NCBI GenBank assembly: GCA_958510825.1
Contig: OY294046.1
Coordinates: 2,232,001-2,296,000 of the forward strand
DNA length: 64,000 bases
Reading direction: 5' to 3'
DNA from: Brachypterus glaber
Lineage: Eukaryota; Arthropoda; Insecta; Coleoptera; Kateretidae
The notes beneath the pieces were generated by a model that was not told the origin of the DNA, ran no database searches, and saw nothing but the letters and a program-made list of their open reading frames with translations. The position numbers and the translations under genes were made by a program. Of the stretch, positions 14,909 to 55,790 are shown piece by piece (the first letter of the stretch is position 1; each line of letters starts with the position of its first letter).

Positions 14909-15443
14909 ACACCGGCACACAAAAAAAAAAAATTGTCTGTACACCGGGCGCCACCTATCTACGGGCATGTTTTTCGACCCGCTGAATACGAATTTCAAGT
15001 CAGTTTAGGCCGTCCACCCTTCAATTTCGAGTAAATTGCAAAAAAACCCAAAAAATAGCGAAAATTCGATGTTTTGGCAAGAAAAAAAATTTTTTACTCG
15101 AAATTGAAGGCTGGACGGCCTAAACTGACTTGAAATTCGTATTCAGCGGGTCGAAAAACATGCCCGTAGATAGGTGGCGCCCGGTGTACAGACAATTTTT
15201 TTTTTGTCCAAACGAATTTCAAGTCAGTTTAGGCCGTCCAGCCTTCAATTTCGAGTAAAAAATTTTTTTTCTTGCCAAAACATCGAATTTTCGCTATTTT
15301 TTGGGTTTTTCTGCAATTTACTCGAAATTGAAGGGTGGACGGCCTAAACTGACTTGAAATTCGTATTCAGCGGGTCGAAAAACATGCCCGTAGATAGGTG
15401 GCGCCCGGTGTACAGACAATTTTTTTTTTGTGTGCCGGTGTTA
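14909..15443. mobile_element. Compound foldback element with CACCGGCACACAAAA ends
   Basis: The ends are ACCGGCACACAAAAAAA and its inverse GTGTGCCGGTGT. A block containing GGGCGCCACCTATCTACGGG and AGTCAGTTTAGGCCGTCCA occurs three times in full or part. The first half (14909-15205) is a palindrome of about 140-bp arms; the second half is a further inverse copy lacking one outer arm. The layout fits a foldback that has been duplicated or inserted into itself. No ORF. Confidence 0.8.
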
Positions 15444-16116
15444 TCAAAAAAAAAAATGTTTACTTTTGATTTTACACGAAATTTTTTTGCTTTTACTCGA
15501 GTTTTTGCTTAATTACGTCTATGGCTCGTCGATATTATTAAAAAGATTTTTTTTTCTCTTTACAAAGTGAAAAGTTAATATTTTTATAATTTTTTTAAAT
15601 TAAAAGAAATTTGTTAAAATAATAATAAGCTCGCGCGAACGCTTATGTCTGCGGCATGATCAAAGGAACTAGTCACGGGCCAAAACTTGACGTATATTAT
15701 TTTATAAACTTTTTAGGCAGATTATGAAATTAAATATTAACTTTTTGGTATCATTGTAAAGAGAAAGAAAAACTTCTAGTGATACCGACGAGTCATAGAT
15801 GCAATAAAGCAAAAAATTTGAGTCAAAGCAAAAAATGTGTTTTTTTTGTTTTCGTGTAGAACCAAAAGTAAACATTTTTTTTAATAAATTGTATTTTTCT
15901 ACCAATATTTGATCCAAAATTAATAGATTTAGTGACTTTCTATATAAAAAAATGTGAAACAATTTTTTTTTAAATGACAAAAGCTGTCAATATTTGACAG
16001 AAACTTGGGATAATACATAGAATTTAATGGAGAATCAAAATAGGTAAAAATTTACAGTGGGGGTCGGTTCTGGTTAAACCGAAAGTGAAAAAAAAATACG
16101 TTAGGTGATATAATTC

Positions 16117-16722
16117 AATAGTTATTTATATACCAAGGGACTAAACTGGATTTTAGTCCCGCTGCATTAGTGTTTCCTGAGCGAGCGTAGCGAGCGAGGG
16201 AAACAGAAATGCAAGGGACTAAAACAGCCAAGTTTAGTCCTGAGGTATATACACTATTTTTTGCAGGACCAAACATAATTTAGGTAGGTAGATAAAATTA
16301 AAATTAAAAACCACGCGTCTAAAATCGGTTGTTTTATTTTCGTAATTTAATCAAGATGCCTGTAAATTGCGAAAAGTCAATTTCATGGCTATCGCTATTT
16401 CAATTGTTTTTTATTATAGTTGACACAAACGGCAAAAAAATGGACGAAGATGATAAATTTTAAGTTATGTATAAATTGTTATAAAAATGTTATTTTTAAA
16501 GGTTTTCTTTGTTAAAATCAAATAAATTGGTTTGAATCGCTAATTTATTACAAAACACCACCAAACCTAATTTTTGAACCAGCAAAGCACATAGTAAGTA
16601 TAATATTTTAATATTATCAAGGTAACCGTGATTTTTATTCCCTAGGGAGAAAAACGGCAAGTTTAGACCCGAAAATGAAAGCGTAAAATTAGGTTTTAGT
16701 CTTGGTCGTGCAAAAAATATAA
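16117..16722 (+). mobile_element. Palindrome-capped element P3
   Basis: Starts with AATAGTTATTT (16117-16127), then a nested palindrome to about 16254. Stems in order: TATACC/GGTATA, GGACTAAACT/AGTTTAGTCC, TTTTAGTCCC/GGGACTAAAA, TGCATT/AATGCA, GTTTCC/GGAAAC; the centre is GAGCGAGCGTAGCGAGCGAG. The adjoining body is bounded by TATTTTTTGCAGGACC (16255-16270) and its inverse (16704-16719), with one mismatch in 16. The body holds only a stub frame, ATGGACGAAGATG (about 16441). Confidence 0.75.
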
Positions 16723-16884
16723 TTGGACACCCTGCAAATTTAATTTTTTTTATCTCTAGAAATAAAAAAGTTGTAGGGGACGAACCATCTTTGAAAAACA
16801 CCGGGTATACAAATATGGTTGAATTATAGTTATTTTCATCTCAGCAGGCTGCTGAGGTCATAATTAAAATTAGCTGAATTTTTG

Positions 16885-17303
16885 AATGGAGCTCTCTACA
16901 ACTAGAATTATGAAACAAAAGACGTCTACCCTATCTCTATCTCATTTTTGCTACACTTTCCAGCCAACCAAATAAATACTGTAGGTATTTCTTTTTCATA
17001 CAACAAATACAGTATTTATTTGGTTGGCCGGAAAGTGTAGCACTGAGCGGCACGAACGAACATAGCTAATGTGAATCTGTAGAATAAGATAATTCTACTA
17101 AAATTTAGATGGCGCCAGTAATTTCTTTAATAAAAATAATATAGTAACACTTTTCGCCCGGCCAAGTAAATATTGTATTTGTTCAACAAAGGACAAATAC
17201 AGAATTTGTTTGGTTGGGTGTAAGTGGGAGTGTATGTATGTCCTTCTATCCTTTTTGGGTAGAACTTTTGTCCCTGTCTAATCTACCGGGAGAAATCGCC
17301 ATT
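16885..17303 (+). mobile_element. GAGCTCTCTACAACTAG MITE, copy c
   Basis: About 420 bp, the same element as 5030-5433 and 6330-6743. Both internal hairpins are intact, with a few extra bases at the loop of the first. Confidence 0.85.
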
Positions 17304-19107
17304 GAAATATCTCGGAAATAAAATCTCAAGTGAGGCACCGTTTTAAAGCACAAACAAATCAAGGAGTGTCTTGAAAAAACCTAAATTAATCATATTTTTA
17401 AACAATCGAAAAAAAAAATACAATTATAAAAAATTGTAGGTTGCATTTTTGTATGTCAAATATAATTTATGGTAAAAAATAATCAGAATGTTCAGAACAA
17501 TGTTAATAATTTTAAAAAATACCATTGGTATAGTAAAATCTTGAAAAAATGATACAAACCATCAAAAAATTTAATACAAAAACAATCTGTTTAAAATTTA
17601 AGAAATAATATTTTCAAATTGAAAAATTAAAGAGAAGATTATGTAAAATAAGTAAAAAAAATATAAGCTTTCCCGTATTTTTTTAAAAGGACAAGCGGGA
17701 AAGCAAAATGATTAATTTAACAAGAAATATTTCAATACATATATTTAGGCAAATCCACTACAATAAAAAATATTATACAATTTTTTCTGATTTTTTTCAT
17801 AAAAAACTTTTTTTTGATAAAAATCTGTTTTTTTCTATATTTCAATAAAATGGATTTTTGTAAATTTAGTTATGGAATTTGCAAAGGTTTTTTATAAATA
17901 TTTTTTGGCGTTATCCAATCTAATCCCCCAAAAGGTCATGCCCCCCCCCCGGGGGGGGGCAATAGCCAAAAGAAAATCGAAAACATTGAAAAAAAATCTC
18001 TGATCAATCTTTTTTTTTAGGAAAAAAAAATTATTACAAAGATCACTAATACCAAATTTAAATAAAAATCCCCCCAAAAACAAAAAAGTTAGAGAGGGCT
18101 CGATTTTTAAAAAATCGAAGGGCAGATCTAGTGCCTATTTCTATTTTATTTTTTTGCTTATATATATTTTTTTACTTTTAAAACTGTAAAAAATTTGGTA
18201 ATATTGTTAAATTTTAAATCTAATAATCTAGAAAACCCTGCAAATCAAAAAAAAAAACTAATTTCATCTCCTTTGACTCAAAACCAAAATACCAACAAAC
18301 ACTACTTAAATATTTCAAAAAACAGAAATTTCAACATTTTAAGCGGATATTTTAAAATTAAAAAGGTGAAATTTCATAAAAAAAAGTCGAAATTATGAAA
18401 ATATTAATTTTAAGCCGAAGTTTAAAATTTAAAAACTTTAAATTTTAACTTTTTAAAAAACAAAAATATTTTTTATTGGGGAGGATTTGCAATTTTAGCA
18501 TAACGTATTAAATTCTAAAAAAATTACAACTATTTAATACAATATTATCACATTACAAAAAGTATGAGGTGTGGCTATTAAATACATAAAATGTCTTGAA
18601 AAAACAAATTATTTTTATGGAAAAATACGAAAAACTTCCTTTTAAATTCAAAAAATCTATACAATCAAGATTCAAAATGGATGCCAACTATATCAGTCTC
18701 TGGTCCAGATTTAAAGCCTTTTCCTTTTCTCTACGTCATTAGGGTGGTCCAAAAAAAATCTTTAATTAATCTTTTCCATGTGTCGTGGTTAGAACGCCCT
18801 TAGAGTAAAAATTTATAGAGACAACCCTAAGGGGCACTTTAAGGGCCATAAAAACCCTAAAATCATGTAAATATCGATAAAATTCGTATAAAACCAGCCC
18901 TAGTATTTGTAATTTTATAAAATTTAAAAGCCTTGATATCTATATTTTTTATTTTTGAGTATAAAAATAAGCCTGCAAAATCTTAGCCTGGTCAAGAGTT
19001 TCTAACCCGTGCCAACAAGGCCCCGAAATCGCCCCTAAATTCAGAAAAAGTGTAATTTATATTATTTATGTTACTGACGAATTATAAATATTAAATAAAA
19101 GGTTATA
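17304..19107. other. Intergenic, no gene seen
   Basis: AT-rich sequence with no supportable gene. It includes a C-run followed directly by a G-run (17941-17961) and, from about 18740, sequence that recurs near 20860-21170 in inverse orientation (CACGGGTTNGAAACTC, GGCTTATTCTTATACTC). Confidence 0.45.
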
Positions 19108-19312
19108 TGTCACGTTTTTTTCTGCATAAAGCTATATTAGTTATTTTAAAATATTACGATAATCTACGTAACGAATATGGGGTCTAAGCGCCATTTAACA
19201 TCAACATTGATGTTAAATGACGCTTAGACCCCATACTTGTTGCGTAGATTATCGTAATATTTTAAAATAACTAAAATAGGTTTGTGTAGAAAAAAAAGTG
19301 ACATATAAACTA
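19108..19312. mobile_element. Near-perfect long hairpin
   Basis: Two arms of about 100 bp around ACATCAACATTGATGT, with almost no loop. The arms differ at about 10 positions. Terminal parts are TATATGTCAC and GTGACATATA. It is a foldback MITE that would yield a long snap-back RNA if transcribed. Confidence 0.85.
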
Positions 19313-19904
19313 ATAATAATAATATATATGTTTATTGGAGAACCAAAAGGCTTACCCGAGGTCTTTTTGCCAAAAGTTACATAAAATATAAAATTCAAAA
19401 CTTTTTAGTTTAATAGTAATTATATAACAAGGTAGAGAAGACATTTTTTATAGCCGAGCGTATTAAATCCCGAGCTGCGTAGTAGCGAGGGATTTAAGAG
19501 TGCGAGGCTATAATAGTCTTCTCTACCGTAGTTTATATATTAGTTTTTTCACTATTAGCACTATTTAACTATTTTCATTCAAATAATAAAAAAAAAATTA
19601 TTAACAGAAATTATATTTCTTGAAATTTTCATAAAAATGAAGTAGCCTTGATCAATGACATTTGCTCAAATAAATACTTTGAACTGACGTTTAAAAATTT
19701 AGTTATTTTTAAAATTGTTTTCATAATATTAAGCTAATTATTGATTGTATTAATTGGTAATAATTATAATTAATTATATTTAATAAATAAAAGTTATTTA
19801 AAGCTATTTTGTGGGTTTAATTAGTAAAAATTGCACAAAGAACTGAAACATCTAAAGTGACAGAATTCAATTGTTCATAAAATTTACTCCTACTAGGAGA
19901 GAAA

Positions 19905-20765
19905 AAAATATTATTGCTATAGGTGAAGAATAGTATATTATTTACCAAGTGAGAGAAGTTTAACATTTTTGACCTGCGTCAAATTGCGGGATGAGCGCGC
20001 TAGCGCGAAGCCCGCAAGACGCGGTCTAAAATGTTAAATCTTCACTCACGTGGAAAATATAGTATTTTTTTCACTACCAGTACAATTAATTAGCTATTTA
20101 TTTATTTTTTTACTAAAATTTAATGAAAAAGCTTATAAATTTAAAATATCACGCTGGCCGTTCGCGGCCATTAAAAAAACAAATGAATAACTTGACATTT
20201 CTGGCAGAATTTTTCTGGTGATCTGCTGAAATTATTAAGTTAAAGTGTTTCCGTGTTAAGTGTAATAAAATATATAAAAATGGAAAGTGAAATGCAAAGT
20301 GATGATTCTGGTACTCCCCCAGAAATAAGGGGACAGGCGAAAACTGTGAGGGAGAATCTATTGCCTCAAAAATCAGTAATATGGGGGTTGTACCTCTAGT
20401 AATCTATGATCCTTACGGTAATATATGGGTTGTATAATCTATGGTTAAATATGATGGACCAATGATTTTCACTTTTCAACGTGTTTTTTTGTAAAACATG
20501 TTTTACAGGTAATAATTTAGTTAATATTTTTTAATTTATCATGCAATAAATAAATTTGGTGCTTAAAGACACTTGTAAATAGCAATATGATTTAATAATT
20601 AAGTGAAACGTCAGATGCCAAAACAGCTGAATAAAAATTCATTATTAACCATGGTGCAATTTCATTATTTTTAGAACCTCTGACGTCATAGGTAGAGAAA
20701 TAATATTTCTACCAATGAAAAGAACAGTAATAAAGATGTGCTTTTAGGCTGGTGGTGAAAAAAAT
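19905..20765 (+). mobile_element. Palindrome-capped element P5 with recombinase remnant
   Basis: The palindrome at about 19915-20063 has stems CAAGTGAG/CTCACGTGG, TTTAACATTTT/AAAATGTTAAA, CTGCGTC/GACGCGG, GCGGG/CCCGC and centre GCGCGCTAGCGCG. The body is bounded by ATTTTTTTCACTACCAG (20064-20080) and its inverse at 20749-20765, one mismatch in 17. The body contains the truncated reading frame at 20280-20399. Confidence 0.75.
20280..20399 (+). pseudogene. Tyrosine-recombinase-like protein, N-terminal remnant
   Basis: A 39-residue frame starting MESEMQSDDSGTPPEIRG and containing QAKTVRENLLPQKS. It then runs into unrelated residues and a stop. The phrase NLLPxKS after a short acidic leader resembles the start of the insect tyrosine-recombinase-like (phage-integrase-fold) proteins, in which a SAM-like core-binding domain follows. 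The match is from memory and short. The rest of the protein, including the catalytic domain, is deleted. The frame sits inside the inverted repeats of element P5. A second, longer remnant is at 41627. Confidence 0.5.
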
Positions 20766-20825
20766 TGATTTCACAGTCTGAAAACATGATAAATAATGGT
20801 AGTAAAGCTAGTAGTAAAAAAAAAT

Positions 20826-21874
20826 TATTTAATATTTATAATTTTTAGCACAAATTAATAGAAATTGCACTTTTCGGAATTTAGGGGCAATTTCCGAGCC
20901 TTGCTGGCACGGGTTTGAAACTCCGGCTAAGATTTTGCAGGCTTATTCTTATACTCAAAAAAAAAACAAAATATAGATATCAAGGGTTTTGTAATTTTAT
21001 AAAATTACAAACACTAGGGCTGGTTTGATAAGATTGTATCGATATTTGCGTGATTTAAGGGTTTTTAGGGCCCCAAAATTACCCCTTAGGGTTTTTTATA
21101 CAAATTTTTACTCCAAGGGCGTTCTTACCACAAGAATTAAGAAAGATTTAAAAAAATTGGGCCACCCTAATGGGACAGTGATGTCACCGTTTTATAGGAC
21201 ATTTTAAGTATTCTTCACCAATGACCTTAAATAGTAGATTACTCGGAAAGTTGTGCTTTTCCGAGACCATTTATAGGTCGAGGAAAAGTACCATTTTCCA
21301 GGAGACCTATATACTTTTTTATTCGCAGCTGTTTTTATTTAAAAATAAAGTACTAATTTTTTTGAAACCTACATGTTTGAATTCAAAAAAAGAAAATAAT
21401 AATATAATACTTAGTTTTTTAGTTCTTTTCATATTTACCACAAATATTTTTTCCTGCATTTCACAAGAAAAGCAAAATCATATAAAACTGAAGTTCCACA
21501 TACACGTAACCCAAATAAACAACCACATAAAACATTTGCTGATAGCTCACAAGGCACGGTTTATAACATTTATTATCCTTCTTAGTCTCAAAAGTAAAAA
21601 AAATTGAATAAAACTGTAGATTTAAGTTTTTTAACGAAATGTATTAGATTATATTTGTGTTTATCATGACAACAGCAGTTCGGCCATCTTGCTTTAAGCA
21701 TTAATAACAATTTTAATCGGTGGCGCCATCTAGCGGAAATTAATGATTTAAATTGCAGACCAGTAACAATTAGTTTACTGGTCTCTATTTTTCATTACAG
21801 GTCAGGTCCAGGCGTGGAAAACAGTGGGACAAGAAATCACGTACTTCCCAAACTTTATTAATACACGTAATGTA
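20826..21874. other. Intergenic, no gene seen
   Basis: Contains the inverse relative of the 18740-19020 stretch, then AT-rich DNA. A 128-residue frame at 21221-21607 has no recognisable domain and a composition typical of chance translation. Confidence 0.4.
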
Positions 21875-22593
21875 CAGTGCGGTCCAAAAGTCACCCCCCC
21901 CCCTTTTAACTTTTGATCGAGTTGAGATATCGACTTCAAATTTAGAACTCTTAAATAAGAAAACTTAAACTATCTTTTAGCATATATTTAATACTTTCAG
22001 CTCTTAAAATGTGGGCAGGGGGGCATGGGGGGACATGTTTTTAAATGGAAAGGGGGGTCGTGTGATACATCATTTTAAAGCTTATAAAATTCTCTATTAA
22101 AACTAACATTTTTAAATTTTTTAAAAATGTTTTTTAAGGTTTTGATTTTTCAATTTTTCGTGCTAAAACATTCGATTTTTTAAGTTTTTTTTTATAAATT
22201 TTTATTTATGTCAACTAAAATTAGTTTAAAAGTATAATTAACATTTTTTTATGATGAAATTAGGCATTTTTAAAAAATTATTCGTTTTTTTAGAGGAATT
22301 TTGACATTAATACCCATTTTCAACCCCATTTTAAACCCAATTTTTTTTTTTTAATTTAAAAATATGGAGTTAAATGGAGAATTTTATAAGCTTTAAAATG
22401 ATGTATCACACGACCCCCCTTTCCATTTAAAAAAATGTCCCACCATGCCCCCCTGCCCACATTTTAAGAGCTAAAAATATCAAATATATGCTAAAAGATA
22501 GTTTAAGTTGTCTTATTTAAGAGTTCTAAATTTGAAGCCGATATCTCAACTCGTTCAAAAGTTAAAAGGGGGGGTGACTTTTGGACCGCACTG
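21875..22593. mobile_element. Tc1/mariner-type MITE with about 230-bp terminal inverted repeats
   Basis: The ends are CAGTGCGGTCCAAAAGTCAC and its inverse, each flanked by TA (21873-21874, 22594-22595), the target duplication of Tc1/mariner. The arms continue inverted for over 200 bp (including GTCGTGTGATACATCATTTT). There is no transposase. A decayed copy lies at 56640-57055 in a Sec8 intron. Confidence 0.85.
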
Positions 22594-22873
22594 TATAGTT
22601 GCGAATAAAATAAATTAAGGTCCCTGAAACAAATTTTTTTCAGTTTTTAATAGCCACCGCTCATAAAATACTAATCTAAGATGCTTTTGCTAAAAGTCAG
22701 TTTAAATAGAGACCCTAAATGACAGTGACTTGTGTCAATGACATTTAGGGACTATACTTCATATATTACAAAGTTATAATAAACTACCGGTATTAAACGA
22801 CTTCTCTTTCGAACTTGGACTATATTTATTAAAAAGGAACCAGGCCACAAGAAGACTTTCGAATAAAGTTTGG

Positions 22874-22879
22874 TTTATT
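22874..22879 (-). terminator. Candidate YTHDC2 polyadenylation signal
   Basis: AATAAA on the minus strand 172 bp after the YTHDC2 stop codon; the first canonical hexamer downstream. Confidence 0.4.
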
Positions 22880-23050
22880 AAAAAATTAAAAAAATTGTAA
22901 AAAATGTGAAAAAAATGGGTAAATTAATTTTCCAAAAAAACTTGTGTCTTGGTTCGTTTTTGAAAATCACCGCCCGCTTGTTAAATTAATCAATCACAAA
23001 AAATCTGTTTGCCCAGTGGGCAGTGCCCACCGTTTTAAGGGGCGGCTTTT

Positions 23051-53025
<29,975 letters not shown>

Positions 53026-53502
53026 ATTGTCTAAACTTTAGGTGAATTCGGGGGAAAACTAATAATAATATCACTGAATATAATAATTTGATATATTTAC
53101 AACAACCATTTTTAATCATAAATACATAACCTCAAAAATCAACAAATTTAGCTGTCAATCTGTCAAAACCCCCAACGCCATCCGTGGATCCGTAACGAAC
53201 TAAAGTCGTACAGGGTTGGACTTAGCATTTTTAATGAGCAATGCTCGAGGTGGAACTAATGCCAAAAATATTAAAGAAAAGCGAACGTTTTTAAACGTTT
53301 TATTCTCAATTTTTTTCTTTATTTCCATAAATTAAAGTTAATATTGGCTGTAAGTAAACTAATTTAATTAATTTGTTCATACGTATTTTAGTTTACCCGA
53401 GGAAAGTCTTGCGCAAGTAAAGAAAAATTGATTTTTTTTATTTTCTAATTAAGTTTTTTTTTTCGCTTATGGTTTAAATAAAACAAAATATTTTTACGCA
53501 AT

Positions 53503-53690
53503 ATGATCGATAAAAGAGCGGCAAATAAATCAACGTTTCATCGTAGGCACTTGTCTCCTATTGACGGCGCCGCCGACGCTACGCTATATCGGCATACCGA
53601 CGGTCCGCCGTCGGACCATTGTTTGTTGGGCTACAGCGGATTTACGCTTGAAGTTATGACTAAATCCGCTACTAAAGAAATTGGGAGTTG
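53503..53690. repeat. GC-rich palindromic island upstream of YTHDC2
   Basis: Contains GACGGTCCGCCGTC, GGCGCCGCCGACGC and the pair AGCGGATTTA/TAAATCCGCT around a 16-base spacer. It is open for 62 codons on the plus strand, but the residues match nothing I know. Probably another palindromic module. Confidence 0.5.
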
Positions 53691-54059
53691 AATAAAAATA
53701 TTTTGTTTTTTTATACTTTTGATTAAAAAATGCGTTTTTTTTAAATAAAAATGAATTATCGTATCGTTTTGATTGTAGATTTTTTTTGCCGAAATTTCGT
53801 CAAGCACACAGAATTTTATAGTCAAACATCGTTGGGCATTTGTTTCAAATTAGCAGCGGATTTGAAATATTCTGCCATTTCGATTGAAACTTTTAATCAA
53901 AATGGCGGAACATTTAAAAATACGACGCCATCTTAAATCGAGAAAATCATTTCCTACACGTTTTAAACGGTTTTTTTTACAAAATCACATTTTTTTAGTA
54001 AATTCTGAGATCAGGACCTCTCGAAAACATAAAAAACATCTAGTAAGGCGCCTACTTAC

Positions 54060-54187
54060 TCAAAACTCTCATCATCCGAAGTTGAACATTCCATATCCAA
54101 TCCATCTAGAGCGCTTTGAAAAGCAGATACCAGTGCACTTTTTTTAAAAATAACACCTTCAGACCTGTTGCTCTGAAGTTCCTCCAT
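54060..54187 (-). CDS. Candidate alternative first exon of YTHDC2
   Basis: From ATG at 54187 the frame encodes MEELQSNRSEGVIFKKSALV, then a DGLDMECSTSDDESFE acidic end. It closes either at TAA or, more likely, at the strong donor GA/GTAAGT at 54060. Used as a donor it ends in the same phase as YTHDC2 exon 1 and joins exon 2 in frame, giving about 1326 residues. A TATA box and paired CCAAT boxes stand upstream. Joining to exon 1 instead would give an immediate stop. I do not recognise the peptide itself. It could also be a separate short gene. Confidence 0.5.
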
Positions 54188-54258
54188 TCCACAAACCACC
54201 AAACCCTCACACCAAAAGCTCCGCAAACCGACTAGAACCCCGCTCAATCACCCACTCG

Positions 54259-54266
54259 TATTTATA
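54259..54266 (-). promoter_or_regulatory. TATA box for the 54060-54187 exon
   Basis: TATAAATA on the minus strand, 72 bp upstream of the ATG. Two CCAAT boxes in opposite orientation follow upstream (ATTGGCTGG at 54341 and CCAGCCAAT at 54382). Confidence 0.55.
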
Positions 54267-54795
54267 CCCTTTCACCCTAAACGAATCAAGTCGCCTGTCA
54301 ACGGGAATCTAAGCAAGAGGGTGGGATATATCACGCTGTGATTGGCTGGCAAATCTGTCCGGTTTTATGGAGACATATGGCCCAGCCAATCAGAGACGAG
54401 CACTTCCCGCTTGAATGGAGGTAAAGTAAAGGGAGAGATTTGAGCAATGGTGGATTATTGGAACCGTGAAAAAAATGGCGTTTTTGAAATTTTATGGTTT
54501 TTCTTAGAATTCGGGGATGAATGAACTCGATTTAGGGCAGCTAACCAAACTAGATACTGTTTTAAAGCATCTAGCAAGCTTGGAATTTTGGTTTCGTTTC
54601 AAAGATCAGTTTTTTGAATGGAAAAACTTGCCTTTGAAACAAAAAACCATTCTTTGATTTTGTTACACTTTGAAGTTTGATTTTGTTTTAACGGGAGGAA
54701 AATACTCCGCCATTTACGCCTACGCAGGGACAATCCGAGGTGGTGTGGGCAGAGGCGTAACCTGGTCCAAATTTTTGAGGGGGCTTGAGCCCCCT

Positions 54796-55790
54796 ATACA
54801 GGGTGATCAGTAACTGCCATGCCAAAATTTAAGAGGTGATTCTACATTCAAAAATATGAAAAAAAGTTTTTACAAAAGTTGGTCCGGAAATGTCTTAATT
54901 AGCCCAGGTAGCAAGGGATGTTATATTACAAGAAATTAACATCACTTTTGGGTGTATTTTTAAACTAAATCATAACATCACATAATATTGAAAAATAACA
55001 TCTATTTAACATCACATTTGCAACGTAACACGTGTGACGTGACAAACATGTTATTTAATAACAAATAATTAACAACGCTGTGAATATATCGCATATCACA
55101 TATTAACGTGGCTTTCACGTGAATGTCATGTTATTTTGCTCCTCACCGACGTTCGAAGCAAAAAAATCGATATAAGATGATGTTGATAGAGTAAATTATT
55201 ATAAGGAAATTGTATACACATTATACGATTTCCAATGGATAGGGGGCTCTGCCGGGCTTCTCAAGACCACGGACACGGATTAAAGGAATATATTCTTCGC
55301 TTAATCTGCAATTTCGTATTTAGAATCTATCTGTTTCAATCTGTGATTGTTTCAATTACTGATTGATTTTAAATCCGATTTTTTTATAGGGTTATATATA
55401 ACGCTATAGCGTTTTTAATGGTTTTAATTTAGAAAAAGCTAATATCCTAGGATATTATTTAAATATTAAAGTAACAGTAACGGCATCCATAAGATATTAG
55501 ATATAACAGGAATGTGGATTTATGATGTCACAAACACGTTATTTTCGGGATGTCATTGTGTGATGTTATTAGGGGCGGACTTAGGACATCCCCACCATGC
55601 TACATTCTTTTTAAATGAGACTACAATCTTAACATCACATGTCACATATTAACGTGGCTTTCACGTGAATGTCATGTTATTTTGCTACCTGGGAGGGCTC
55701 CCTTAATGGAGCTACGGTCCTTCGAAGATGACATATTGAATGGGCCCCGGGAACAAAAAAAAAGCTGCAATTAGGCGCTTGTCCTATATG
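54796..55790 (+). mobile_element. ACAGGGTG MITE fragment split by another MITE
   Basis: 54796-54895 matches the left end of the 31013 element (ACAGGGTGATCAGTAACTGC, AATTTAAGAGGTGATTCTAC). The 55692-55790 part (CTACGGTCCTTCGAAGATGA) continues it. The interruption is a second element. Confidence 0.7.
54902..55692. mobile_element. CCCAGGTAGCAA MITE
   Basis: The ends are CCCAGGTAGCAAGGGATGTTA and TGTTATTTTGCTACCTGGG. The phrase CATATTAACGTGGCTTTCAC occurs twice inside (55101 and 55647). Rich in GTGATGTTA/TAACATCAC motifs. No ORF. Confidence 0.75.

Larger units (their letters stand above)
19427..20825 (+). mobile_element. Palindrome-capped element P6 (outer), host of P5
   Basis: A nested palindrome at 19436-19533 has stems GGTAGAGAAGAC/GTCTTCTCTACC, ATAGCC/GGCTAT, TTAAATCCC/GGGATTTAA and centre GCTGCGTAGTAGC. 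An inverted repeat follows: TTTTTTCACTATTAGC (19544-19559) against GCTAGTAGTAAAAAAA (20807-20824), two mismatches in 16. The body between encloses a second complete element of the same plan (P5). Confidence 0.6.

Noticed and set aside
16434..16470. ATGGACGAAGATGATAAA as a gene start in P3
   Set aside because: Stops after seven codons. It may be a relic of a recombinase leader, but is too short to support.
21221..21607. 128-codon frame on plus
   Set aside because: Lys/Phe/Asn-rich, no domain and no neighbouring exon signals; typical of chance in AT-rich DNA.
22231..22330. Transposase remnant in the centre of the mariner-type MITE
   Set aside because: No frame with a DD34D-like motif or helix-turn-helix could be read on either strand.
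54056..54059. Reading the 54 kb frame as a complete short gene ending at TAA
   Set aside because: The stop overlaps a strong donor GTAAGT, and the phase fits YTHDC2 exon 2. Kept as an alternative exon instead, with the short-gene option mentioned.
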